Shown here piece by piece: positions 30,015 to 42,315 of a stretch of 64,000 bases of DNA; within the stretch, counting starts at the first letter, position 1; each line of letters begins with the position of its first letter. The translations under genes and the position numbers were made by a program. Source of the DNA: Sandaracinaceae bacterium. GTDB lineage: Bacteria > Myxococcota_A > Polyangia > Polyangiales > Sandaracinaceae. Under the pieces are notes generated by a model. That model did no database searches, had not been told where the DNA came from, and saw only the letters and a list, made by a program, of their open reading frames with translations. The stretch is from positions 62,001-126,000 of the forward strand of contig JAVJQK010000108.1 in assembly GCA_040218145.1 (NCBI GenBank). The letters run 5' to 3'.

Positions 30015-31546
30015 CGCTGGCTCTCCTGCGCCGCCTCGTCGTCGACGTCTTCGTCCTCTTCGTCCGCTTCGTCTTCGTCCGCGATCTCGGCCTCGCGCGG
30101 GTTCGGCAGCCGGGGCGCCTCGAGCTCCGTCGTCCAGCTGCCCCCGAGCGCGCGCGCGAGCTGCACGCGCTGGGAGAGCAGGGAGCGGTGGGCGGCGAGG
30201 ATCGACTGCTCCGCGCGCTGCGCCGTCCCGAGCGCGGTGAGCACGGGGAGGTAGTCGCTGAGGCCCTGTCCGTAGCGGTTGCGGGACTCGTCGAGCGTGG
30301 CGCGGGCCGCGATCAGCTGCTCCTCGAGGTTCTCGATCTGCACGACGAGCTGACGCTCCTGCGCGAGGGCGTTCTCCACCTCGAGCATGGCGGTCAGCAG
30401 GGTCTGCGCGAAGGTCTGGAGGCGCTCACGGAGCGCGGCCTGGTTGCGCCGCACCTCGGCCGCGCGCCGCCCGCCGTCGAGCACCGGCGCGAGCAGGCTC
30501 CCCGCGAGCGACCACACGAAGGAGCTGAGCAGCGCCTCGATGTTGGGCGACGAGACGCCGATCGAGGCCGAGATCCGGAAGCTCGGGTACTGGTCGGCGA
30601 TGGCGGCGCCCACGCGGTGGTCCTGGGCCGCGACGCGGCGCTGGGCGGCCCGCACGTCGGGGCGGCGCAGGAGCAGGTCCCCGGGCACCCCCGCCTCGGG
30701 CATGGGCGGGAGCGGCGGCAGCGCGGTCGGCTCGGGCAGGGCGCCGATCTCGCCGACGAACGCGCTCGGCGGGCGCCCGACGAGGACCGCGAGGTTGTGA
30801 CGCGCGACCGTCTCGCCGCCGTCGATCTGCGCGAGCTGCGCCTCGGTCGCCTCCACCTGCTGGCGCTGCTGGTAGATGTCGAGCGCGGTGCCGAGCCCGT
30901 GCGCGAAGCGCAGGGTGACCAGCTCGAGGAGGATCCGGTTGGTCTCGAGCTGATCCTCGAGCAGGCGCCGCGACGCGCGCTGCTGGACCACGTTGAGCCA
31001 CGTCTCCACCACGTTCGCGACGACCGTCATGGCGAGCGCCTCGACGTCGTCGCGGCTCGCGAGCGCGTCGAGCCCGGCCGCGGTGACCGAGTGCCCCACG
31101 CGGTTCCAGAGGTCGATCTCGTAGCTGACGGGGAGCGAGATCCCGAGGCTGTTGTTCTCGAACTCCTGCACGCCGAGGCTGCCGAAGACGATGACCTGAC
31201 GGCGGCGGGCCACGTCGAGCTGCGCGCTGATCTGCGGCCAGAACCCGGACGCCTGGGCCTGCACGCCGGACTCCGCCTGCTCGAGGCGGGCCCACGCGGC
31301 GCCGAGCTGGAAGTTGCGCGCGAGCGCCTCGTCCACCAGGTGGTTCAGCTCCGGATCGCCGAAGGCCACCCACCACTCGGCGGGGATGGCGTCGCCGGGC
31401 CGGACGGTCTCGGTCTCGTCGCCCGCGGTCTGGGCGTAGCCGTCCGGCAGGTCGACGGGCGCGGCGGGGCGCTCGACGGTGTGATGAGGCGAGCAGCTCG
31501 TCCCGAGCAGGACCAGCGCCACCATCGCCGGGGTGCGCGTCGTCAT
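30011..31546 (-). CDS. Outer-membrane efflux lipoprotein (TolC/NodT-like)
   Basis: 511 aa. The signal peptide ends in the lipobox GTSC, so it is lipid-anchored like OprM/NodT. Two OEP repeats contain PAEWWVAFGDPELNHLVDEAL, long coiled-coil helices (QQRQQVEATEAQLAQIDGG) and the conserved GNNxLAxLxGRPP-like segment HNLAVLVGRPPSAFVG. RRPDVRAAQRRVAAQD is a family hallmark. The extreme C-terminus is a very acidic tail (EADEEDEDVDDEAAQE). It forms the outer-membrane exit duct of the RND pump. The start lies in an ATGA overlap with the tetR stop. Confidence 0.93.
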   Translation of the reverse strand: MTTRTPAMVALVLLGTSCSPHHTVERPAAPVDLPDGYAQTAGDETETVRPGDAIPAEWWVAFGDPELNHLVDEALARNFQLGAAWARLEQAESGVQAQASGFWPQISAQLDVARRRQVIVFGSLGVQEFENNSLGISLPVSYEIDLWNRVGHSVTAAGLDALASRDDVEALAMTVVANVVETWLNVVQQRASRRLLEDQLETNRILLELVTLRFAHGLGTALDIYQQRQQVEATEAQLAQIDGGETVARHNLAVLVGRPPSAFVGEIGALPEPTALPPLPPMPEAGVPGDLLLRRPDVRAAQRRVAAQDHRVGAAIADQYPSFRISASIGVSSPNIEALLSSFVWSLAGSLLAPVLDGGRRAAEVRRNQAALRERLQTFAQTLLTAMLEVENALAQERQLVVQIENLEEQLIAARATLDESRNRYGQGLSDYLPVLTALGTAQRAEQSILAAHRSLLSQRVQLARALGGSWTTELEAPRLPNPREAEIADEDEADEEDEDVDDEAAQESQR

Positions 31547-32220
31547 TCGTCTCTCTCTGGCATCCGTTCGGGGTTTCTGAGGGCGCGGAGCAGCAGGTCG
31601 ATCAGCGTGGGGAGCACGCGGTCGAAGTCGGGCTTCGGCCGATCCTGCGGCATGCGCGCGAGGAAGCGGTCGGCGTTCATGCGGATGGCGTTGGAGCCGA
31701 AAAAGCTGGCCCAGAGCGCCAGGGAGACCTCGTCGGGGTCGAGGTCGGGGCGGAGCGAGCCGTCGGTCCGTCCGCGCTCGAGGGCCGCCACGTAGGTGTC
31801 GCGCAGGGTGCGGATGCGGTCGACGTAGCCAGAGCCGCTGGCCTCGGGCTCGCCCTGGCTCCACAGGCTCGCCATCGCGAGCCGGAAGTGCGCGGCGTGC
31901 TCCATGACGACCTCGGCGTGCGTCTCGATCACGCGCCGCAGCAGCGCCTCGCCGTCCAGCCCTTCGTCGGCCCGGAGCGCGGCGAAGCGCTCGAGCACCG
32001 CGTCGAGGGGGCGGTGGGTGAGGGCGACGGAGAGGTCGTCCTTGCTCTGGAAGTAGAGGTAGAGCGTGCCCTTGCTGACCTCGGCCGCCTCGGCGACCTC
32101 TTCCATGGTGGCCGCCGCGGCGCCGCGCTCGCCGAAGACGCGCGCGGCGGCGTCGAGGATGGCCTCGCGCCGCTCCGCCTTCTCTCGCGCCCTTCGGACC
32201 GCTGCGCTCGTGGCACCCAT
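31543..32220 (-). CDS. TetR-family repressor of the efflux operon
   Basis: 225 aa. The N-terminal helix-turn-helix is canonical: REAILDAAARVFGERGAAAATMEEVAEAAEVSKGTLYLYFQSKDDL (residues ~20-65, helix 3 SKGTLYLYF binds DNA). The ligand-binding helical domain follows (residues ~70-220), close to the AcrR C-terminal group. It is the first gene of the operon, so repression should be autogenous, and two inverted-repeat operators lie directly upstream. Ligand binding (the pump substrate) would release the operon. Confidence 0.92.
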   Translation of the reverse strand: MGATSAAVRRAREKAERREAILDAAARVFGERGAAAATMEEVAEAAEVSKGTLYLYFQSKDDLSVALTHRPLDAVLERFAALRADEGLDGEALLRRVIETHAEVVMEHAAHFRLAMASLWSQGEPEASGSGYVDRIRTLRDTYVAALERGRTDGSLRPDLDPDEVSLALWASFFGSNAIRMNADRFLARMPQDRPKPDFDRVLPTLIDLLLRALRNPERMPERDE

Positions 32221-32238
32221 GCTGCTCTCGCTCGCGAC

Positions 32239-32269
32239 TGACTGACGGTCAGTCACTGACTGGCGGTTA
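32239..32269 (-). promoter_or_regulatory. TetR operator: 17-bp perfect palindrome plus a degenerate second copy
   Basis: TGACTGACGGTCAGTCA is a perfect palindrome (8-bp arms, one central base) 18 bp before the tetR start. A second, imperfect copy (CTGACTGGCGGTTAGTTAG) follows on its upstream side. Spacing and symmetry fit binding of a TetR dimer to each, with overlap of the promoter. Confidence 0.75.
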
Positions 32270-32429
32270 GTTAGGGTGACGCGCCGCGAAACGCAAGCCG
32301 CGCGCTGCGGCCGATTCATGGGTCGCGCGGGCTCTCGGGACAACCCGAAATGGGGGCAGAGCTGCACCCCGTGAGCCTCCCGCGCTCTCGTTGTCGGGGC
32401 TCGCGGCTTCGCGTGAAGAATCGTGAAGA

Positions 32430-34463
32430 TCAGCCGGGGTCGCAGATCCCGTCACAGGTCTGCACGACCTGGCCGTCCGCGGCGGTGAAGGCGCCGATCT
32501 GATCGACCGCCGCCTCCGAGCGGCGCACCCCCTCGTGGGCGGCGTTGTCGTCGCCCGGGCTTCGCGTCCCTGGCTGGGAGCGCTCCACGGGCGGGATCTC
32601 GTAGAGGACGAGCGCGCTGTCGACCGGTCCCGGGGTGGTCTCCAGCCCGTAGGGGTTCCAGGGGGCGGGCGTCAGGACGGGGATGCCCGCGGTCCGCGCC
32701 TGGATCTCGGCGCTGACGTTCGGGACCTGCGCGTCGCCGACGCCGATCTGCATCAGGACGCGCTTCGGGGGCGTGCCCGGGAGCGGATCGCGCACGAGGT
32801 GGGGCGCGTAGGTCGAGGGCTCGGCCAGGTCCCAGAGCGGGGCGCTCATCACCATCAGCAGATCGCGCTCGAGCGGGTCGGTGTAGGCGAGCTCCATGAT
32901 CGCGCTGAAGCTGGTCCAGTTCACCGAGCGCTTGATCATGATCGGGTAGCTGACCCCGCCGACGCCGAGGACGAAGCGCTCGAGCTCCGTGGCCACGCCC
33001 GCGACGACGCCGCCCATGATCCCGCCCTGGCTGTTGCCGTAGTAGTAGGCGTCGCGCGCGTCGAAGGCGGGCAGGGTCGTGTCGCCGACGGGCACCTGCA
33101 GCTCGGGCAGGTCGCCGCAGCTCCCGCGCAGGGAGCGGGTCAGGACGAGCACGTTGATCACGGACTGGGTGAGCCGCTCCGGCGTGGCGTCGAAGTCGGA
33201 GAAGTCCTGAAGCGTGCGGATCACGCGCGCCCGGTCGTCGGCCGCCATGCCCCACCAGTCCACGCCCGCGCTGACGACCTCGAGGCGGCTCTGGTGCTGG
33301 ACGTGCCAGCCGGCGTTGATCTCGGTGCGCGCACCGAAGAGGCCGTGGCCGTAGATCTCGAGCTGGGCGGGCGCGCCTCCGGCCTGCACGCGGTCGCGCA
33401 CGCTCGTCGGGATCTGGACGAGGAAGGCGACCTGCGCCGTGCCCTCCGCGAGCGGTCTCCCGTCCGCGTCGCGGCGCAGCCTCGACGCGTCGGCGTCGGC
33501 GGGCTCGGTGCCCTGGAGGTAGAGCGGCACCGTCAGCTGACCGTAGACGCGCCGCCAGATCTCCTCCGGCAGCTCGTCGCCCGCGTCTCGGTCCTCGACG
33601 AGGGTGACCTCGCAGCCGAGCCCCTCGGCGCCCACGCGGCCGAAGTCGGGGTCGCCGCGCCCGACCGCGTCGTCGCGCATCGCGACGAGATCCCCCCAGA
33701 GCGTCTCGCCGCTCGCGGTCACGAAGTCCCACGCCTCGATGAGCCCGCCGCGCGCGACGCCCGCGCCGTCGAGGACGCCGAAGATCTCCTCGAAGTGCGC
33801 GCGCCGCGCGTCCGCTTCCGGCAGCGGCGTGTCGTCGCGCAGCGCGCGGAAGTAGGCCGAGGGCTCCACGGGCGCGCCACCCTCGAAGGCCAGCCCCTGG
33901 ATCGCCACCACGTATCGGCGCCCCTCGGCCAGGCGGGCGGCCGGACGCAGATAGAGCGGCGCGCGGTCCGGCTCCGACTGCGGCCAGAGGTCCAGCTCGG
34001 CGAAGTGCGCGACGAGCTCCCCGGTCTCCGCGTCGACGAGCACGGTGCTCGAGTCGGGGGACAGGGTCTCGGCGATCTCCTCTTCGCCATGCAGGAGCGC
34101 GGCGTCCACGGGGCCCGCGAAGGACGTCATGATGGACGTCATCGGGCTGAAGCCGTCGAAGCGCTCGAACTGGCTCGTGTCGACCGGGTCCATGCGGTCG
34201 TTCACCGGCATCGTGGCCGGGTCGAGCGCGAGCCGGAGGCCGGTGGCGGTCTCTGCGTCCTCGACCAGAAAGCGACTCGACGGCCACGGCAGCAGGCAGT
34301 GCGTCGCGTTGACGTTCTCACACTCGGCGCGGAGGGCGGGGCCCGCGTCGGTGGCGGCGTCGGGGGCCGCCGCGTCCCCCGTCCCGGCGTCGGTCGGAGC
34401 GGGGGCGTCGTCGCACGCGGTGGCGCACAGGCAGAAGAGCAGCAGGCAGGCGAGGCGAGGCAT
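32430..34463 (-). CDS. Lipase-like alpha/beta-hydrolase lipoprotein
   Basis: 677 aa. The signal peptide ends in the lipobox ATAC, then an Ala/Asp/Thr-rich linker. Residues ~50-280 look like the N-terminal domain of bacterial virulence-factor lipases (VolA-type): CLLPWPSSRFL, YLRPAARLAEGRRYVVAI. Residues ~310-660 are an alpha/beta hydrolase with nucleophile elbow GNSQGG and an HGL segment (IYGHGLFGARTEI). Known relatives are surface-exposed lipoproteins that hydrolyse lysophospholipids or other long-chain esters. A disulfide could form between the two Cys near the C-terminus (TCDGICDPG). It is a single gene between efflux operon and tRNA-Val. Confidence 0.82.
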   Translation of the reverse strand: MPRLACLLLFCLCATACDDAPAPTDAGTGDAAAPDAATDAGPALRAECENVNATHCLLPWPSSRFLVEDAETATGLRLALDPATMPVNDRMDPVDTSQFERFDGFSPMTSIMTSFAGPVDAALLHGEEEIAETLSPDSSTVLVDAETGELVAHFAELDLWPQSEPDRAPLYLRPAARLAEGRRYVVAIQGLAFEGGAPVEPSAYFRALRDDTPLPEADARRAHFEEIFGVLDGAGVARGGLIEAWDFVTASGETLWGDLVAMRDDAVGRGDPDFGRVGAEGLGCEVTLVEDRDAGDELPEEIWRRVYGQLTVPLYLQGTEPADADASRLRRDADGRPLAEGTAQVAFLVQIPTSVRDRVQAGGAPAQLEIYGHGLFGARTEINAGWHVQHQSRLEVVSAGVDWWGMAADDRARVIRTLQDFSDFDATPERLTQSVINVLVLTRSLRGSCGDLPELQVPVGDTTLPAFDARDAYYYGNSQGGIMGGVVAGVATELERFVLGVGGVSYPIMIKRSVNWTSFSAIMELAYTDPLERDLLMVMSAPLWDLAEPSTYAPHLVRDPLPGTPPKRVLMQIGVGDAQVPNVSAEIQARTAGIPVLTPAPWNPYGLETTPGPVDSALVLYEIPPVERSQPGTRSPGDDNAAHEGVRRSEAAVDQIGAFTAADGQVVQTCDGICDPG

Positions 34464-34535
34464 GACGCCAGCGTACCCCGCCCCGAGGAGCAGGTCTCGA
34501 CCCCGCGACCGAGCGGTCGGCGGGGGAGAGAAGTG

Positions 34536-34608
34536 TGGGCGGAGCCGGGCTCGAACCGACGACCACTGGTGTGTAAAACCAGCGCTCTACCAACTGAGCT
34601 ATCCGCCC
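34536..34608 (-). tRNA. tRNA-Val (UAC)
   Basis: 73-nt cloverleaf. The acceptor stem GGGCGGA pairs with TCCGCCC, the D-arm is AGCTCAGTTGGTAGAGC, and the anticodon stem CTGGT/ACCAG frames loop TTTACAC with anticodon TAC (plus-strand 34573-34575). The T-arm is GGTTCGAGCCC; the discriminator is A, and CCA is not encoded. It sits 20 bp downstream of the lon stop, same strand, so it may be read through from lon. Confidence 0.96.
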
Positions 34609-34628
34609 TCAGAGAGGCCGCGGGAGCG

Positions 34629-37103
<2,475 letters not shown>

Positions 37104-37223
37104 CGAAGCGCTTTCTGTGCCGGGGGGCACGCCCGAGCGACGGGCCCCTACAACCACGAGGATGGGTCAACCTACGAGGATGGGGCGCCCCTCGCCCCCT
37201 CGCAAGGATGAGGGGAGCGGCTC

Positions 37224-38483
<1,260 letters not shown>

Positions 38484-38602
38484 TACCCCGTCAGGAAGGA
38501 CCGACGTGGTCCTTCCGAGTCATGGAGGACTCTAATCCCGAGACCCCCCGCAGGCAACTGCCCGCCAAGTATGCACAGTTTGCTCAACTGCTCGAAATGC
38601 CT

Positions 38603-39232
38603 CTACTTATCAGCCTTTTTCTCGACGCGAGGGCCGATGACCTCGTCGATGATCCCGTACTCGAGGGCCTGAGCCGCCCCGAGGAAGCGATCCCGCTCGG
38701 TGTCGTCCTTGATCTTCTCGACCGGCTGATCGGTGTGCTTCGAGAGGATCTCGTTCATCCGATGCCGGAGCTGGATGATCTCCTTGGCGTGGATCTCGAT
38801 GTCCGACGCCTGGCCCCGGACGCCCGCGAGCGGCTGGTGAATCATCACCCGGCTGTTCGGCAGGCAGCGGCGGCGGCCCTTCTCGCCCGCGGCGAGGAGC
38901 CACGCGGCCATGGACGCGGCCTGGCCGAGGCAGACCGTCGACACGGGGCAGCGGATGTACTGCATGGTGTCGTAGATCGCGAGGCCGGCCGTGATCACGC
39001 CGCCGGGGCTGTTGATGTAGAGCGTGATCTCCTTGTCGGGATCCTCGCCCTCCAGGATGAGGAGCTGCGCGATGATGATGTTCGCGACGTCGTCGTTGAC
39101 CTCGGTCCCGAGGAAGATGATCCGGTCCTTGAGCAGCCGGGTCCAGATGTCGAACTGGCGCTCACCCCGGTGCGTCGTCTCGATGACGGTCGGGAAGGGA
39201 ATGGCAGCTCTCGGGTCCTGTCGCTCGGTCAT
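38603..39232 (-). CDS. clpP: ClpP, protease subunit
   Basis: 209 aa. The serine protease triad is Ser107 in [14 protein letters not shown], His132 in [11 protein letters not shown] and Asp177 in KDDTERDRF. The N-terminal propeptide and the handle helix are of normal size. Note [13 protein letters not shown] and an Arg-rich segment before the His. It assembles as the double heptamer that hydrolyses unfolded chains supplied by ClpX. Just before the start lies a run of four 13-bp tandem repeats. The start was chosen by homology of the N-terminus; upstream codons read through the repeat and are not protein-like. Confidence 0.97.
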   Translation of the reverse strand: MTERQDPRAAIPFPTVIETTHRGERQFDIWTRLLKDRIIFLGTEVNDDVANIIIAQLLILEGEDPDKEITLYINSPGGVITAGLAIYDTMQYIRCPVSTVCLGQAASMAAWLLAAGEKGRRRCLPNSRVMIHQPLAGVRGQASDIEIHAKEIIQLRHRMNEILSKHTDQPVEKIKDDTERDRFLGAAQALEYGIIDEVIGPRVEKKADK

Positions 39233-39250
39233 CGCTCTCCCACTTGCTCG

Positions 39251-39302
39251 TCGGACTGGTTGGTCGGACTGGTTGGTCGGACTGTTTCGTCGGACTGGTT
39301 CA
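39251..39302. repeat. Four tandem 13-bp repeats in the clpP leader
   Basis: Unit TCGGACTGGTTGG: two perfect copies, then TCGGACTGTTTCG and TCGGACTGGTTCA. The array starts 18 bp upstream of the clpP start codon in a 220-bp non-coding gap. The 13-bp period is not a multiple of three, so the array is not coding. Repeat-number change would alter the leader length. Confidence 0.7.
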
Positions 39303-39452
39303 GCGACTGCCCATGAGAACGGCAGCGCGTCTCTCTTTGTTACCCACCGAAGCGTACTGCCTTCGGTCGCTGTCCGGTACCGCCCGATCGGGCAGCCCGC
39401 GTTCCAGCTGGTGTCCCCCGACGCTGGGCTCATCCACCCCGCGTCCTCCCCT

Positions 39453-40787
39453 TCAGGCGTCCCCCGCCTCCGCGTCCGTCTCGGCGGGCGCGTCGGTGAC
39501 TGTAGCTCGGCTCATGAGGTAGTCGAGGATCTTGTCTTCGAGGATCTTGTTCTCGAGCGACTCGCGCTTCTCGCCCGCGTACTCCACGCGGACCTTCGCG
39601 ATGTGCTTCCCGCTCTGCTCGGCGATCTCGGCCAGCTTCGCCTCGACCTCCTCCGGGTCGACGTCGAGCTCCTGCTGCTTGGCGACCGCGCCCATGAGGA
39701 GGGCCGCGCGCACCTTGCTCTGGGCCCGCTCGGCCATCTCTTCGTCGTTGCCGAGCCCGAGATCACCGAGGTTTCCGCCCATCTGACCCATGTACTGCAT
39801 GAAGAAGGCGAGCTCCTGCTTCATGGACTGGACCTGCTGCTGGACGAGCGAGGGCGGCACGGGCACCTCGTTCTTCTGCACCAGCTGCTCGACCACCTGC
39901 TCGCGGAGGCTGCTGTCGGCCTTCTCCTTGGCCGCCTTCTCGAGGTCGCCGCGGATCTTCGCCTTCAGCTCGTCGAGGGTCTCGTACTCGCCGACGTCCT
40001 TGGCCAGCTCGTCGTCGAGCTCGGGCAGGACCTTCTCGCGCAGCTCGGTGATGGTGACCTTGAAGAGGGCGCGCTTGCCCTTGAGCTCCTCGTTGGGCGT
40101 CTCGTCGTCGTAGGCGATGCGGATGTCGACGCTCTCGCCGGCCGACTTGCCCGTCAGGCCCTCCTCGAACTCGGGGAGCAGCCGGCCCTCGCCGAGCTCG
40201 ACCTCACGCCCGGTCGCGCCCATCTCGGGCTTCTCCTCGCCGTCGATCTCCACCACGTAGTCGATGGTGAGCAGATCGCCCGCCTTGGCCGGCCGCGGCT
40301 CCTCGGGGGTCTGGATCTCGGCGTGCTTCTCGCGGAGCGCCTCGATCTCCTTCATCACGGCGTCGTCCGAGACCTCGCTGAAGGGGCGCTTCAGCTCGAT
40401 TCCGTCGGTGACGACGTCGTCGACCTTCGGCCGGACCTCGAGCTTCGCCTTGAAGGCGAGCGGCTGGCCCTTCTCGATGCGCGGCAGATCGTCCACCTCG
40501 GGCGCGGCGACCACGGCGAGCTCGTGCTCCTGCACCGCGTGCAGCAGGCCCTCCTCGATCAGCGTCGAGATGACCTCGCCGTCGACCTGCGGACCGTAGA
40601 GCTGCTTGAGGACGTGCCGCGGGACCTTGCCCCGGCGGAAGCCCCGCACCTTGGCGCTCTTCTGGAGCTTGCCGTAACCCGCGTCGAGGCCTTCCTTGAC
40701 CCGCTCCCACGGGACCTGGACCTGGAGCTCGACGGTGACGGGATCGATCTCGTTCACCTGCGACTGCATGGACGCCTGCGACTGCAT
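39453..40787 (-). CDS. tig: Trigger factor
   Basis: 444 aa, the standard length. Residues ~8-120 are the ribosome-binding domain with the signature GFRRGKVP; ~155-245 are the FKBP-type PPIase domain ([16 protein letters not shown] to DIRIAYDDE). The remaining half is the helical chaperone body, with a C-terminal acidic tail. It binds nascent chains at the ribosome exit. The first 18 bp of the gene are almost duplicated, giving two in-frame starts. GGAGG about 14 nt upstream of the first favours that one. First gene of the tig-clpP-clpX-lon series. Confidence 0.96.
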   Translation of the reverse strand: MQSQASMQSQVNEIDPVTVELQVQVPWERVKEGLDAGYGKLQKSAKVRGFRRGKVPRHVLKQLYGPQVDGEVISTLIEEGLLHAVQEHELAVVAAPEVDDLPRIEKGQPLAFKAKLEVRPKVDDVVTDGIELKRPFSEVSDDAVMKEIEALREKHAEIQTPEEPRPAKAGDLLTIDYVVEIDGEEKPEMGATGREVELGEGRLLPEFEEGLTGKSAGESVDIRIAYDDETPNEELKGKRALFKVTITELREKVLPELDDELAKDVGEYETLDELKAKIRGDLEKAAKEKADSSLREQVVEQLVQKNEVPVPPSLVQQQVQSMKQELAFFMQYMGQMGGNLGDLGLGNDEEMAERAQSKVRAALLMGAVAKQQELDVDPEEVEAKLAEIAEQSGKHIAKVRVEYAGEKRESLENKILEDKILDYLMSRATVTDAPAETDAEAGDA

Positions 40788-40889
40788 GGAAGAAGGAGCC
40801 TCCTGGCTCGGCGGAAGAGCGGCGAAGCGCCGCGAAATGCGGAGGGGACGCGCGGACGGAATACGGGCGCGCGCGCCAGGCGAGCGGGT

Positions 40890-40918
40890 GTCCTAGCTGC
40901 GGCGTCCTCGATGGTCAA
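40890..40918 (-). promoter_or_regulatory. Candidate sigma70 promoter of tig
   Basis: On the minus strand TTGACC, a 17-bp spacer and TAGGAC, about 100 bp before the tig start and within the gap to the metallopeptidase gene. Confidence 0.5.
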
Positions 40919-40938
40919 GCGCGCCCGGGGCGGACGGC

Positions 40939-42315
40939 TCAGGGCGCGTTGGAGCGTGACTCGGCGCGCGGCGGCGCGCTCGGCAACCCGTCCGCGAAGG
41001 CGCCGAACGCGGCCTGCACGGGCGCGTGGAGCGACGGATCGAGGTCGCGAAGGATCAGCACCGCGCGGCCGCGTCGCTCGACGCGCTGGCGATCGCGCCG
41101 GTCGGCCGGCGACGCGTCGGCCACCCGGCGCGCGGCCAGCTCCGCCTCCCGCGCCTCGCCTTCGTCGTCCCAGGTGGTCCACCACACGACGGCGGTGCTG
41201 CCGTCCTCGCGGCGGTAGACCCGGATCCGATCGCCGCCCCAGCCCTCGGCCGCGCTCTCGTCGCGCTCCGCGTCCGCGAGCCCCTGCCCGAGGTAGATGC
41301 TCGTCTCCAGCTCGCCGAGGCTGTCCTCTTCGTGCGGCGTCAGCCCCGCGGCGGCGAGGTCGTCGAGGGCGGGGAGGGTGACCTCGTCGGGCAGCTCCCG
41401 CGCGAGGTAGCGCTCCGGGTGGAGCACCTGCTCGGTCGTGACGGGCGGGCGCGCGTGCAGCCCGTCCACGCCGCGCCAGCCCTGTTGCCCGTGCAGGGTC
41501 GCGCAGAGGATCATGCCGTCGAGGTACCGCGACATCAGCGGGAGCCGGACGATGGGCGGCGCCTGCTCGATCTCCTGGCCCTGGATCGCGTCGGGGTTCT
41601 GGCGGATCAACATGCGCAGCATCGCGGCGTTGCGGGTCAGGGCGCTCAGCGGCTGGCCCATGCGGGAGGCCATGTGGCCGATCATGGCGAGGGTCGCGTC
41701 GCCCTCGACGATCGAGGCGAAGGCGTTCTCCCCGTCGATCGTGCGCTCCTCTTCGTAGCGTGCGCCGAGGCCCAGCCGCTGGTCCTGCAGCGCGTGCACC
41801 AGCTCGTGCACGATGACCATCTCCGCCTCGCCGAGCTGGCGGCTCCCCTGCCCGGGGCGCAGCTGCTCGGCCACGTCCTCGCGGATCACCATCAGGCTGC
41901 GCTCGGGGTCGTAGTAGCCGACGATCTGCTCGCCGAGGACCCGGATGAGCAGGTCGTGGATGTCGAGCGCGGGGTCGAGCAGGCCGATGGCCACGTAGAA
42001 CACGCGGGCGCGCTCGAGCTCCTCGGCGTCGATCTGATCGCGGACGAACTGCGTGATGACGTCGCGGTCCTGGATGCGGAAGGGGACCGGACGACCGAAC
42101 GTGAGGTTGCGGGTGCGCTCGGCGACCCGGAGCAGGGTGGCGATGGCCTCCTGCTCGCGCGGCGTGGGCGGTCGGCCCGCGATGTCGGAGAGCGGGTCGG
42201 CCTCGGCGCCCGTGGAGACCGGCTCGGGCGGGTGTCGGCGCTCCGGCGGCGGGCTCGCGCCTGGGCCGCAGCCCGCGAGGGCGAGGACGAGCGCTGCGAG
42301 CCAGAGGCGCCTCAC
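40939..42315 (-). CDS. Lipoprotein zinc metallopeptidase-like
   Basis: 458 aa. The signal peptide ends in LALAGC. A zinc-binding HELVH motif sits at residues 170-174 (VIVHELVHALQDQ), with a likely third ligand Glu204 in IVEGDATLA, giving the gluzincin pattern. VGYYDPERSLMVIRED just before is conserved in similar predicted myxobacterial proteins. The rest is helical, and no propeptide is obvious. An envelope-anchored peptidase of unknown substrate is the best reading. GTG start overlaps the stop of the RNase J gene (GTGA), so the two are co-translated. Confidence 0.78.
   Translation of the reverse strand: MRRLWLAALVLALAGCGPGASPPPERRHPPEPVSTGAEADPLSDIAGRPPTPREQEAIATLLRVAERTRNLTFGRPVPFRIQDRDVITQFVRDQIDAEELERARVFYVAIGLLDPALDIHDLLIRVLGEQIVGYYDPERSLMVIREDVAEQLRPGQGSRQLGEAEMVIVHELVHALQDQRLGLGARYEEERTIDGENAFASIVEGDATLAMIGHMASRMGQPLSALTRNAAMLRMLIRQNPDAIQGQEIEQAPPIVRLPLMSRYLDGMILCATLHGQQGWRGVDGLHARPPVTTEQVLHPERYLARELPDEVTLPALDDLAAAGLTPHEEDSLGELETSIYLGQGLADAERDESAAEGWGGDRIRVYRREDGSTAVVWWTTWDDEGEAREAELAARRVADASPADRRDRQRVERRGRAVLILRDLDPSLHAPVQAAFGAFADGLPSAPPRAESRSNAP

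Noticed and set aside
39251-39302. CRISPR-like or iteron origin
   Set aside because: Four head-to-tail 13-mers without spacers; no replication initiator gene. Kept only as a leader repeat.
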